Of a DNA stretch of 64,000 bases, positions 1-11,000 are shown piece after piece. The DNA is from Chytridium lagenaria (taxonomy: Eukaryota > Chytridiomycota > Chytridiomycetes > Chytridiales > Chytridiaceae), in contig JAHLKC010000048.1 of NCBI GenBank assembly GCA_025449115.1, positions 62,001-126,000 on the forward strand, read 5' to 3'. A program made the translations under genes and the position numbers. Numbering within the stretch: position 1 is the first letter of the stretch; each line of letters starts with the position of its first letter. Under the pieces are notes generated by a model. That model was not told the DNA's origin. It worked only from the letters and a program-made list of their open reading frames with translations, and ran no database searches.

Positions 1-1476
1 ATTACCTTGCCGATCCTCGAATGACAAACCGATCCACACCAGAATTCTACTCTTGTCCTGATCGTGAAGCGTGCTGCCCAAGTGAGTTTCGACCATTTTA
101 AAACCAGCTCAGTCGCAAACTAATATATATTCAATTTAACTAAAGATGGAAACTGTACACTTTCCAGCAACTGTGACAGTAGCTTCACGGGAGTTCTTTG
201 CACTCAATGCGCCGAACCAAACAAGTACAAATGGCGTGGTCATTGCATTTCTTGCGACAAAATCGGTGCAAGTCTCTACCTGCTCTTCTTTCTCAGCTTT
301 CTCTCCACATTCGTCGTCCTGTTTATCCCACGTCACGAACTCCCAACTGTCGATCTCCTATTTTTCTTCTTTCAAGTGATTCAGCTTATTTTCGGGCCAT
401 CAATAGACGAGCTTCTCGGATTTGGACAGCTGAAAACATTCCTTGCTCTTACGAGTCTTGACATAGATGGAATCGCCATGGATTGCCCAGCAAAACTTTC
501 GGGGGTCGGGAAACTTTTGTTCCGATTCCTTCTACCGCTCGCGTTTTTCGTCAACGTGGGGTTACTCTATATGATATTCCGGCTTTTAAAGAGAGCAAAA
601 GTACCTGTCGAGAAGATGTTCCCTTACTATATGAGAGGACAATCAATTGAGGCTGTCTTCTTTAAAGCACTCCTCTCCATCAGTACGTTTGCATTGATGC
701 CACTGGTTGAGGCCAGTGTTGCTCTATTGGATTGCCGCAACATCTTAGGAAGCCTCGTTCTTTACACCGATCCAACAGTTGAATGTTTTGAATCAAGCCA
801 CGTCGGCCCGGTTTCCTTCGCCATTCTCATCATTGTATTGCTTTTGGTTGTTCACCCAGTCGCACTTACTAGTTTTTGATGAGTTTAAAAAAACAAAATC
901 GTATATCGTATGAGAAACACGCGGATCTTCCATTGACGGACCGTTTACTTCAGAACTTGTACCTCCAGTACAAGCCCCAGTACATGTTTATCGAGGCTTA
1001 CTTCATTATCGAGCGTGGATTAATTGTAATTTTCTTCACAGTTCTCCCAGAAGGTATATTTCTATATTCGAAGCAAGCTAATGAATATAATAGAAAACTT
1101 GTGGAGTGCAATAGGATACATTATTCTCTTTGGATCTATAATGTTTGTGCGTATATACCTACAACCATTCCAAGACAAACTCGAAGACTATCTTAATCGC
1201 GAGATCTCTCTTTGCTGGCTCATGCTCCTTGCCCTCAAGTATACCTCTTACAGAAGCCAGTCGTACAGCATTGCACCCTACGTCATCGCCATAATGTTCC
1301 TCCCGCCAACTCTTCACGTCTTCCGTCTCATCGTCAGCTACGTTAGAGGGAAAGGCCGCCGTGTGGCCAAATCCATGGAAGAAATTTATGAGGCTACGAC
1401 GTCGAAAAAAGTTGGCTATGACAAGAATGATCCTGAGAGGGTGCCATTGAGTCACGGGAATTTGAATGAAATTTAG
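1..1476 (+). CDS. Cysteine-rich multi-pass membrane protein, 5' end outside the window
   Basis: Exons read as <1-81, 146-876, 876-1053 and 1094-1476; introns 82-145 and 1054-1093 have GT...AG ends. The start of the exposed part is rich in cysteine (CPDREACCPNGNC, then further Cys pairs), like the EGF or GCC2/GCC3-type repeats that precede membrane domains in large protist and chytrid surface proteins. About eight hydrophobic segments follow, for example near 276-330, 510-570, 655-720, 816-870, 990-1050, 1105-1155 and 1270-1350, then a short polar tail ending at 1476. The frame breaks at 870-880 in a T run; one missing T would join the two halves at a membrane-segment boundary. It is probably a plasma-membrane receptor or channel-like protein. 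I do not recognise an exact family, so function is not assigned. Confidence 0.6.
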
Positions 1477-1862
1477 CATGGATGGAACAAAAGTGGTTAT
1501 GCGGAAGTCAACTTATGTAGTGAATAAAAAATAAAAACAAAGGAAAAGAAAAGAGAAGAAAAGCTATGCAAACTATAGAATTTTTTAAAAAAGAATATAT
1601 TGATACAAGTATGAGGCTGAAAACCATTTTCAGGGTTATGAACGTGTTAATTAATCTAAAACAAATGAGGATTTCCAGTTTGCTCGCGGACAACATCTTT
1701 TCCTCCCAATGGCGTTATCGATCAATGGTAGTCTTTTTGGGAACCAATCCTTTCAAATGAACGTCTATCTTGAAAATCTCTCATTCCGGTCCAACCTGCT
1801 GCCGCAGAACGATTCATGCGAAACCGTAAACTATTAGCGCCGAAATTCCCAATTGAAGGAAT

Positions 1863-2310
1863 ATGGTGTGGGGTCCTCCATATGCAGTCGCGCTGGTTTG
1901 CACTCTTGTGCAGCTTCTTGTTGGAGCAATGGCGAATGCGAATCCTCTCCTGGCCGATTTGGTAAATGGTGACATCAGACCTCCAACTTGCCTCACGAAT
2001 CCAAAAAAGTACGGATGGGAAGGCTTTCAGAACTTTACGGTAGGCCTTCGGTCGTCATACCTATTAAAGATTCTCTAACACAGTCTAATTTAGCGATCCA
2101 AACGTCCCATCATCATAGTGCAAGATGGATGGGATTCGGCAAAGCTACCATCCAGGATTGTGCAGATTATGCTGTCAGAGGTCATGGGCTTTCGATAATT
2201 GTACCAAGAGTTTACGGGAGGGGCCGCACTCTCCCGTCCGCGTCTTAAGGCTCAAAACGTTGTTGACGTTGTAATGGAGGTTTGGGCGACACCTGAGATG
2301 TTTTCTGTAA
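1863..2310 (+). pseudogene. Degenerate secreted substrate-binding-like receptor fragment
   Basis: The ATG at 1863 opens a clear signal peptide (hydrophobic core after MVWGPP, ending near AMANA). Exon 1 is 1863-2039, intron 2040-2093, exon 2 from 2094. The sequence after the intron (RPIIIVQDGWDSAKLPSRI) resembles periplasmic-type substrate-binding domains found in fungal class C receptor-like proteins; that family call is from memory and tentative. An in-frame TAA at 2196-2198 interrupts an otherwise open frame that runs on to about 2310, where a possible donor GTAAAA follows. The next exon-like stretch near 2400 keeps a plausible YWKRFIK start but then hits a stop. Nonsense codon plus loss of frame suggest a decayed copy, although a sequencing error cannot be excluded. 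Confidence 0.45.
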
Positions 2311-2469
2311 AAACAGTTATCGGATTTTGCAAATACAAATTAGTTTTAATAATAATAATATGAATCTTTCTTGTTCGTTCTTTCTCTCTGAAGTCCAGAT
2401 TACTGGAAGAGATTTATCAAGTGCTGGTGAGGATCATGAGAGGGAGATGAATCCACAGACAGTGCGCGT

Positions 2470-3064
2470 GTCATCCGATTCAGTGGACGTTTTCGTTATT
2501 TGTATTTTAACAAGGCAAGTATTTTTGACATGGCGATGATTTACTGGTACAAGTTGACGTTGCAAAGGAAATGAAACGTTATATTCAGAAAGCAGAGAAA
2601 ACGTCGAATGAGAAATGAAACGTCCACAAGAGACGGCGCGCCAGCGGGTTACGTAACTACACGAAGTGAGCCTAACTTAGGTAATTAATATAAATGTTAT
2701 CTGTATCAAGCGGCGTGAATTCCGCAGACACCTACGACGATGAAACTGTTACATCCTCATACAATATCAAATAACTCTGGTTTCAAGATCCACCATCCCA
2801 GAAGACAACACCATATGGTTCTGCGACGCAGACTCCGATATTACGCCTCCCAAGGGTAAAGATTCCGAATTTTCGTCTCCAACAAATAAAGACGTGACTC
2901 CTCCACATGTGTTTGACGAAGGCAAAGTTAACATACGGAGGTTTGCTGAGATTTGTCTTGGTAACTTCGAAGACATATCCGACATGGGCTGTGGAATTCT
3001 AGATATGCATTCCAATTTTGGATCAATTGGCTTGGAAGGTGGTAAAGGCGTAGGTGGGATGTAA
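2470..3064 (+). other. Possible receptor cytoplasmic tail remnant, open frame 2760-3064
   Basis: From about 2760 to the TAA at 3062-3064 the plus strand is open in one frame and encodes an acidic, Ser/Pro/Thr-rich stretch (for example DSDITPPKGKDSEFSSP) without known motifs. Upstream, 2490-2690 gives basic segments in shifting frames. Order and composition would suit the intracellular tail of a membrane receptor whose ectodomain fragment lies at 1863-2310, but there is no room for seven membrane spans between them. A weaker antisense frame covers 2767-3084. No splice signals were settled, so this is a coding-potential note, not a gene model. Confidence 0.25.
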
Positions 3065-3202
3065 GGCGATGCGGCTTGCAGCAAGTCATGGAATTTTACA
3101 ACCTACGGTCAACCAGTGTAAATATTTGAATTAATGCAAATATATAGTTTTGGATGTGCTTTCACTCTTGATTCATCAAAGTTTAGCACCTTGTGGCTTT
3201 AG

Positions 3203-5024
3203 TTAAGGTGAAGTAAAATAAGGAGAAACTTGAAGTCCTTCCATGCTAATAGCTCGTGATAAAACTACATAAGCTTGCCCCATCACAAAAACTCTTTCAA
3301 GATCGACTTTGAGCCGAAAAATGGTCTGACCTTGACTTTTATGAATGCTCCTAAAAAATTCAGGTAAAGTGAAGTCAGCCGTATAGAAAGTAACACATCA
3401 AACACGAGTGCGATTACTTACAATGCATACGCTAATATAAGAGGAATCTTAAAAAATAAAAGGTTAAAAATACTATAGAAAAGGTACCTGCACCCTCGAG
3501 CAGATGATTTTCTTATCAGGCCCCTCCATATCCCATTTTTCTCTTGAGACAATCATCCTCATCATTTGGTCATTTCCCACTAAAAAATCCACAATTGGCA
3601 GCCCGCTTTCCGAAAACCCAGACACCTTCCCTAATGATCCATTGACGAGTTGTTTAGATGTATTCTTGATGAGCATGACTTGAGCTCCAATTTTCAGTTC
3701 AACTCTAGCGGGGGCGGGACAGTACTCGGAGAGCTTCTCTAAAGCCCACTTGTGGCCTTCATCTGTGGTGGTATAGACCACGACATTTCCAGGAAGCATT
3801 TCGAGACGTCGCAAGTTTGCATCGTTGACCTGTTCACGTAAGGGGAATCTGTGAAAAAAATATGTCAGAATACCTTAACAAAAAAAATGTGAAACCGCAT
3901 GACAATAAACACAGAAGTTGAACCAGGGATCATCTAATTATGGGTTTTATAGCATACAGGAGTGTTGGCTCAATTCCATTTATAATCTCTAATGGTCTAT
4001 TCAGACTTTTAAGAGTATCCGCCGCTTCCCGAGTTACATGTCCAACGCGAATCTCATTCAAGATTTTTAAGAACTTGTGGTCTTTTTGCCGGAAAACTTG
4101 CCTCAGCTGTAGAAACAATTAAAACATTTCGCGCAACTACGTAAAACCAAAACTTCTAGAAACCAGCCATGAAGTGCATTGTTTCTCACCTGAATAGTGT
4201 TTGTAATGCTTTTCTTCCAGGACCGACTTTCAAATGCAAAAAAGGAGCTTTTTACTTTTAAAAAAAGTTTAAAGGCGGTAGATTTTGTTGAGCTCACTTG
4301 GAGGAAGCTGAAGAAAGTCGCCGCATATAATCAGCTAAAAACCACCATTAACCCAAATTAATACCTTATTATCAATACCTGAATACCACCAAAAGGCTCG
4401 TTACGGTTTCTCATTGTCCTAGCAATTTCTTCCAATTTATCAAATAACGCTCCGTCGATCATAGATACTAAATTGCCGTTAGGTAAACTACTGTTGATTT
4501 TTCAAATGGATATATATATATATATATATATACTTACTCTCATCAATTATAAGTATTCTTGTCTCACACCATCGAATTTCAGCCTTCCTTGACATTTTTT
4601 GTAGAAGGATCTCGACCGAATCTTAATGGTATAAAGCGGTTAGGATTCCTCAAGAAAAACCTGCAATTACGCTGTCCAAGCCCGATGCCTGCGAGTGAGT
4701 GTAAAGTACATCCACCGAGATTTAAAGCCGCTAAACCAGTCGACGCTATTTTTCTCTTTTAGTACAAGGAAAAATTAAAGTACCAAACCTGTAATTGCGA
4801 CCGTTTTATCGCTGTCTCGGCTCTTCATCAAATGCGCTATGATTTCCCTCATAACGCAAGTTTTCCCAGTTCCTTGTAAAAAAAACATCAGCACGACTAC
4901 ATCATAAATTGAAAAACTCACCAGCCCTGCCGGTGAAAAACACGTTCTTCCCCGACTTTAATGCAAAATCAATAACCGCTTTCTGATCATCCGAAAATTC
5001 AAATGTCGGATCGCTTTCCAGCAT
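3203..5024 (-). CDS. PIF1: PIF1-family ATP-dependent DNA helicase
   Basis: A superfamily 1B 5'-3' helicase, expected to act on G-quadruplexes, replication barriers, telomeres or mitochondrial DNA. Eleven exons: 5024-4922, 4872-4789, 4745-4671, 4621-4538, 4467-4379, 4334-4298, 4254-4190, 4106-3958, 3848-3488, 3447-3422 and 3350-3203. They sum to 1,221 nt (406 aa) with no frame correction. Visible motifs in order: the Q-motif-like start ([13 protein letters not shown]), Walker A split by an intron (TGRAG|TGKT), [20 protein letters not shown], Walker B (RILIIDE), [13 protein letters not shown], and the C-terminal SIHKSQGQT and YVVLSRA signatures. It is much shorter than Saccharomyces Pif1 because it lacks a long N-terminal extension. 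An ATG at 5128 could add some if one base is missing near 5060. Its intron density and the lack of Rep/HUH sequence argue against a Helitron. Confidence 0.93.
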
Positions 5025-5128
5025 AGGTCGAGGCCGAGATGGTTTTGAAGGTTATAATGCATGTCAACGTCATCGACGCCTTTATTGGTTTCACGAGTAG
5101 GCGAAGACACGGTGATGAGGTTCGTCAT

Positions 5129-5942
5129 GGCTTGCTGATGAACACAGACTGATTGGAATGTGGTCTAGATAATCCAGTATGGTGGACTTTCTTAATTTTT
5201 AATGTCTAGTCACGCGAAAAGTGGAAGCACCGTATTGGAATGAAGGAAAGTTTCCAGCGGTGATGACGTTCGATTACTTTAAGATTTCCGACAGCAAACA
5301 CCCGTATCAGATAACAGCCACATTTTCAAGTTATGAATTTACAACAGCATCCACCCAGAGATTAGGTGCGTGTTTGTGATAAAGGCTTTACCAGCGCGGA
5401 GTTGGGTTATTATCTTTTCTTGTGTGTGGAACACGTTCCAAGGAGGAATGGATATGGATTGAGCATGGACATCAACGAAATCAAAAAAAAACAAAACCCA
5501 GCCATCAGCAATCCCATCTCTCCCATACCCGTTCAAAGAAAAATAAGTAAAAAGATTCGTCCTGTACCATAAAGAATGAAACGATACAAGATCGCCGAAT
5601 CTTCTTCTAGACATCAGCCTAACTCATCAAAACTTTTCTCGAAGAAAAAAAGTACACGGATAATCATAAACAAGGAACCAGGAAGAACAAGGTAGGCATA
5701 ACGTAACATTGAATAAAGGGAAAGATGTAAGAAATTAGAGAGACCCTTTACAGGAACATTTGGGGAGGCAATGCAATCTCAAAGGGAACCCAAAAAAATA
5801 GAGCAAAGAAGCGGGAATCAAGAATCGGATCAACAGATTTCGACCCTTTTGCTAGGCACAAAGCACATAACAAAACTGAGACAAATACAATAAAAACGGG
5901 CCGAAACCCCGTCTAGGTATCCGGAACTTTGAGAATGCTCGA
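5129..5942. other. Intergenic, no gene recognised
   Basis: Sequence between the PIF1 start and the SURF4 stop. It holds short open frames on both strands (5366-5572 plus, 5339-5614 minus), none with recognisable motifs, a signal peptide or consistent splice sites. The part adjoining PIF1 should include its promoter, and the A-rich part towards 5900 the SURF4 3' UTR. Confidence 0.5.
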
Positions 5943-7016
5943 TTAGAAGTTCTTCTTCTTTTCATCCATAGAAATTCCACCTAGAGACCAGAAGAGAAAA
6001 ATCGTTAATTAACGTATCGCTAAAAAAAAAAAAAAATAACAGGAAAATAGAGACTAAAAAAACAGTACCAGGCCCGAGATTGATAAGAAGAAGGAATCCG
6101 CCCATAATCGATAGGTTCTGGAAGAAATCATACTTCTGGAAGTCACGCTGGGGGTGGTTACTGAAAAAACAAGCCTTTAGTATTGAAATTTTCAAATGAA
6201 GAAAAAGATAACTTACTGGTGCAAGCTCCACCAGTTGTTCAAGACAACATTACTAATACTGAGGAAGGTGATCAGTAACCACGCAGACCACTTTGCCTTG
6301 AAGCCAATAACGACCATAATACATCCAACAAAGGCCACTAAAGCGACGATGATACGAGCCAGGGTAATCTCGCCGGCAAAGATGAAACTCATGAACAAGA
6401 AGACCAATAAAATACGCCCAAAGAGTTGGAGATATGTCGAACGGTCAGTCTCGTTGATGGAAGGAAGGCCGGCAAAGATGGTGCGCTTCTTAGTTGACCA
6501 GGCATCAGCGAGAAGCATCAAGAGTCCACCACAGACAGAGAGAGTCCTCATCAAGAATGACGGGTCAAAGAGCAATCCGTAACCAATAGACTGGGAAAGA
6601 ACAACAACGAAAAGACCGGCGACAGAGTATTCAGTGTAGCGTTTAAGAATCGCGAGGACGGATCCAACGGTCATAACAAGGACGTTAAGGCAAAGAAAAA
6701 TGTCGGCACCCCATGGAGCAAAGCCTAAGTAAAAGTATAAGCGTCCTACTAACAAGCTATCGCCAAATACACACCTCGGTACTTCTTCAAGTAGTATTTT
6801 TGGTCTCCATACTGGGTGCTAAAAATAAACGAAGTTATACATTTGACTAATTGAAGACGACGACAAAAAAATTACTTACGCAATTCTCATGGAGTCTTCA
6901 AGGAAAGTGACGACAAGAAGAAACCTTGCGATGGCGGGAAGATATGGCTTGACGGGCTGCGAGATCTGATCCAGCAGAGCCTCGAACTTTGACAACGCTT
7001 CCTTTGCGGCTTCCAT
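5943..7016 (-). CDS. SURF4: ER cargo receptor SURF4/Erv29
   Basis: A COPII-associated receptor that exports soluble secretory proteins from the ER. Exons 7016-6880, 6818-6775, 6724-6217, 6160-6069 and 5980-5943 sum to 819 nt (272 aa), almost the length of human SURF4 (269 aa), with no frame correction. The N-terminus (QPVKPYLPAIARFLLVVTF) and EDSMRIATQYGDQ match the family. Several membrane spans follow, and near the C-terminus comes the conserved HPQRDFQKYDFFQNLSIMGG stretch. The protein ends ...EKKKNF, a dilysine KKxx-type signal for COPI retrieval to the ER, as in Erv29 and SURF4. The call is secure. Confidence 0.96.
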
Positions 7017-8098
7017 TCCTGGTTATCTGTAAACGCCCACGCAGAAATACATTAGCCGAGCAGTCTCTCGTGGCAAAATTCATGCGACAGCTTCGTTGCA
7101 TGTAATGCTTTAATTGCCATTCATAAGTGCATCACCAAGCATGTGCGTGTTGAGACTAGCAAGAGATAGCCCATTCGGCAGACAGGCCGCAACGGTTCTC
7201 CACCGCAGCACGAAGTGTCTGTGTATCTGCCTTTTTTTTATAATGTATATGATGTCCAAGCACACTTCGTCGATGATTTGCAACTGTGTGAATAGCGCCA
7301 CTACATCCTTTAAAGCCATGTCCAAGTAAAGCCAGCTGCCTATCCCTCTAAAGCTACAGTTCACAGCATCCACACGCGGAGGGAATGCTCCAAACGCCGT
7401 GTATGAGACGAATGGACTGACTTACCCGAAGTTGAAGACGGTGGGGAGTGATGAAAGGGATTTTTTCGAACTTCTGGAAGGGTTGATTTTTCAAGCAGGG
7501 GATGAAGGGAAAGTACGGAATATTTATTACAATGGTCGTACACACAGACAAGAGGCCATTCGTTTTACTTTCCAGTTTGGTCTCGGGTAAGTTGAGAATG
7601 GCCAGGGTGTGGTTGCTACTGATTAACGTTTTATATCAGCTAATAGCCGTTTCTTGTCACCAATTGCAGTCACTTCGCGATTGGCCTTCTAACTAGCAGG
7701 CTTTAAATATTGTTTTCGGTTTGAGGAAGTAACATGGTAACCGCACATACATAGCATTTTACTTCGACATGTTCAGATTTTCAGTGGCGTCGTCGTCGTC
7801 GCGTAGCTTAATAACAGATATCTTTTAATGTTTGTTTTCTGTTGTGGCCGTTAATGGATCCGTTCAACACTGAGTACAACGTAATCGTGGCATCAATTAG
7901 CTTTACATACTCTTGTAACTTGGAAATGCGCAGATGTGCGTACTTTATAAAAACATATTATGATCATGCGCCTGCAATGGTCCTGCCTCATGATGCTTCT
8001 TCAAATTGCATGCGCGAAATGACGACGCCGATGGCATTTATACAGTTTCGCATGGTCATCCAATATCGAATTTTTGCTGACTGAAATTTCCCACAAAG
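7017..8098. other. Intergenic between divergent SURF4 and CAND1
   Basis: About 1.1 kb between two divergently transcribed genes, so both promoters should be here. Two frames look mildly protein-like: 7399-7590 plus (KTVGSDERDFFELLEGLIF) and 7110-7373 minus. Neither shows known motifs or a supported exon chain, and I do not call them genes. CGTCGTCGTCGTCGC at 7787-7801 is a short simple repeat. Confidence 0.45.
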
Positions 8099-11000
8099 AT
8101 GTCGTCGGCTTACGTAGTCGCTAACCTGCTGGAAAAGGTGAGGGTTCACTGCATGCGATAGTCCTGAGTTGAAGCGGTCAAGTGCATCCACATCCACTTC
8201 GAATCATCTCCTTGGCAGTATCTATCCTATTGTCACTGACCGCGATTTTATTCTCTTCCGATGTACCTTTGCCTGTAGCTAAACAGCGCTGACTCGGACA
8301 TTCGGTTCATGGCCTTGGCCGATTTGAATGCCGAACTTCAACGAGAAACAAACGTTCTCGAAGATTCATCGGAGAGAAAGATTGTAGCTGCCATCGTCAA
8401 GAGTTGGATGACAAGAACGGTGAAGTGCAGAGCCAGGCCGTCAAACTGTATGCACAGTTACGTAGCAACTTCATAAATCTAACCATTTCCTTTTCACTCC
8501 TTTTTTTTTCTGAATCCGTTAGCTTGGGGCCCCTGGTGAAGAAAGTTCGAGAACCCCATCTCCAGGATATTGTGGATCAACTTTGCAACCTTTTGACTGA
8601 GAAGAAAGAGGAGCTCCGCGACATCTCAGCCATCGGTCTCAAGACAGTGATTGCCGAGATTCCTGGAAACAACAATGTCGCAAGGAACCTTATTAAGAGA
8701 TTGATCCCCAAACTTAATGCTCTTCTTTCCGTATGTTGCTTTATACCGTGTCTCTTGCATCATCATTATGCTGACTATTATCCAGAAATCTAATGATGTC
8801 CAACTCGACACCATTGACATCTTGGCTGAGCTTCTGTCAAGATTCGGCCCTATACTCTCATCCAGTGACTCTGCCGGTCAAGCCATTGCGCAAGACCCTC
8901 AGCTCGCGAAAAATATCCAAGACACCCTGTTGCCCCACTTGAACCACATGAGGCCGCCGTTCGCAAGCGTACCACCATTGCCTTAGGTCATCTTGTGGTC
9001 CACACCTCTGACGAGCTCTTTGACGACTTAGTAACTAAAATCAGGTTGGAGATGAAGGAGAAGGAGGAAGCAAAGGACTATGAGAAGCTACGGACAGTGA
9101 TCGTTGCCATTTCTACCCTCTGGTAACGTTACTGATGTGAATTGCATAATATTAATTTATAATGTAGCCGCCACAGTCCTAGAAGACTAGGAAAGCATCT
9201 GGATGCCATTTTGCCTTCAATACTCTCCTACTGTAAGTTGGACGATGATGAGCTTAGGGAAAATTGTTTACAGGTATAGTGTTCATTATACGCTGACTTG
9301 CATTATGCTGAAAGAATTAATTAGGCGTTGGAGGCCTTTGTTCTTCGTTGCCCGACAGAGATCACTCCTCATATCCAGACTTTGACTGCATTGACCCTCC
9401 AGTACGTCAAATACGATCCCAATTATGAGGACGATGACGACGAACAGGATGGCATGGACGTTGATGATGAAGAAGAGGAAGATGATGCTGATGGCATGGC
9501 TGAGGACGAGGAGGAAGACTATGAGTAAGTAATCCTCATATTACACTCTCTAATTTCTGCAGTGATGATGAGGATTACTCAGACGATGATGATGTGTCAT
9601 GGAAAGTCAGGAGATCGTCTGCAAAGCTTCTGGCATCAATTATTGGAACTCGTACAGAACTTCTCCCCACTCTCTTTGCTGATGTTGCTCCTGGATTAAT
9701 TTCCAGATTTAAGGAGAGGGAGGAGAGCGTCCGTATTGAAATTTTGTCGACTTTTATCACTTTGATCCGCCAGGTTGGCGCTGCTACCCGTGGACAGACA
9801 AAAGATGATTGGAAAAAATCTCTTTCTAACCTTGCCGAGTGAGTTTTTATTTTCATTAGTGTCTGCGTTTTAGACCATTCTTCACATTATCGGTGGCCCT
9901 TTCTCCTATAAACTGTAAATTTTTATTCGCAACCGGCTTACGTTTTCCACAGCCCGCGAACTCTTCTTGAACAACAAGTTGGGCGTTTGAGCAAGTCTTT
10001 GTCAAAGCAGCTATCCGGCAAGTCTGTCCAGACCCGCCAGACCGGATTTATTCTTTTAAAGGAGCTAGTTGTTGTTCTGGAAGGCGGCCTTGACTCACGT
10101 ATCGGTTTGTTTGTCGGTGCCATTGAGACTTCGCTCGCGAAGTCCACCGGTGCAAGCGACAAGGGCGTCAACAACCCAAACTTAAAGATTGACGTTCTCC
10201 AGTTTCTTCAGCATCTTTTTGCTGCTCATTCCCCGGAGGTGTTTGAAAAATACCTCAGCCGTCTCGTTCCTCCCGTCGTCAACGCGGCCAAGGACAAGTT
10301 TATAAAATCACGTCAGAGGCCCTTCTGGTCGTCGTTCAGCTTCTTAAAGTTATTCGACCGCTACCTGCTTCTGCCGACGCCTCTGTCGATCTAATCCCTC
10401 CCAGCATCTCCTCGGAAGCTTCTGCACACGTGAATTTGATTTATACCACCGTTTTAGAGAGGCTTAAGACGACTGATGTGGATTTGGAGGTCAAGGAACG
10501 TTCGATCACTGCTCTTGGTACCGTCGCGTTCCAGGCAGGTGACATTCTTGGAGAGGCTGAGGTCAAGAGCACGGTTGTTCTCTCCTTATTGACCGCCTTC
10601 GTAATGAATTGACGCGTCTCACCGCATTGAGGGTGATGAAGTCCGTCACTGAGTCGCCGATTCTTGGTTCCTTTGCCGGTTCCGAGGGTCTTTATCCTGC
10701 CGCCATTGCCTCCGAGGTTGCAACCTTCCCCGGAAGTCACAGCGCCAGCTCCGTATCGCCTCCCTCTCCTGTCTCGAAATTATTATCGGCAAATTTGGCA
10801 CTCAGTGGTCTGCGACCATTCTTCAAGAAGTCTTGGAGGATTTGAAATCTATCGTCTCTGAATCTGATCTCAATATTTTCCCTCTTGCGGTGAATGTGAT
10901 TGGAGCTATTTTGAACGCTGATGGTGGTGGGAAGCTTGCTTCTGTAATTAGGGGAGATGTCACACCGAAGATTGTTAGACTTATCGTAGAATCACCGCAT

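Noticed and set aside
3203..5024. PIF1 helicase as part of a Helitron transposon
   Set aside because: No Rep/HUH motif or terminal features were seen nearby, and the gene has ten ordinary introns with an intact frame.
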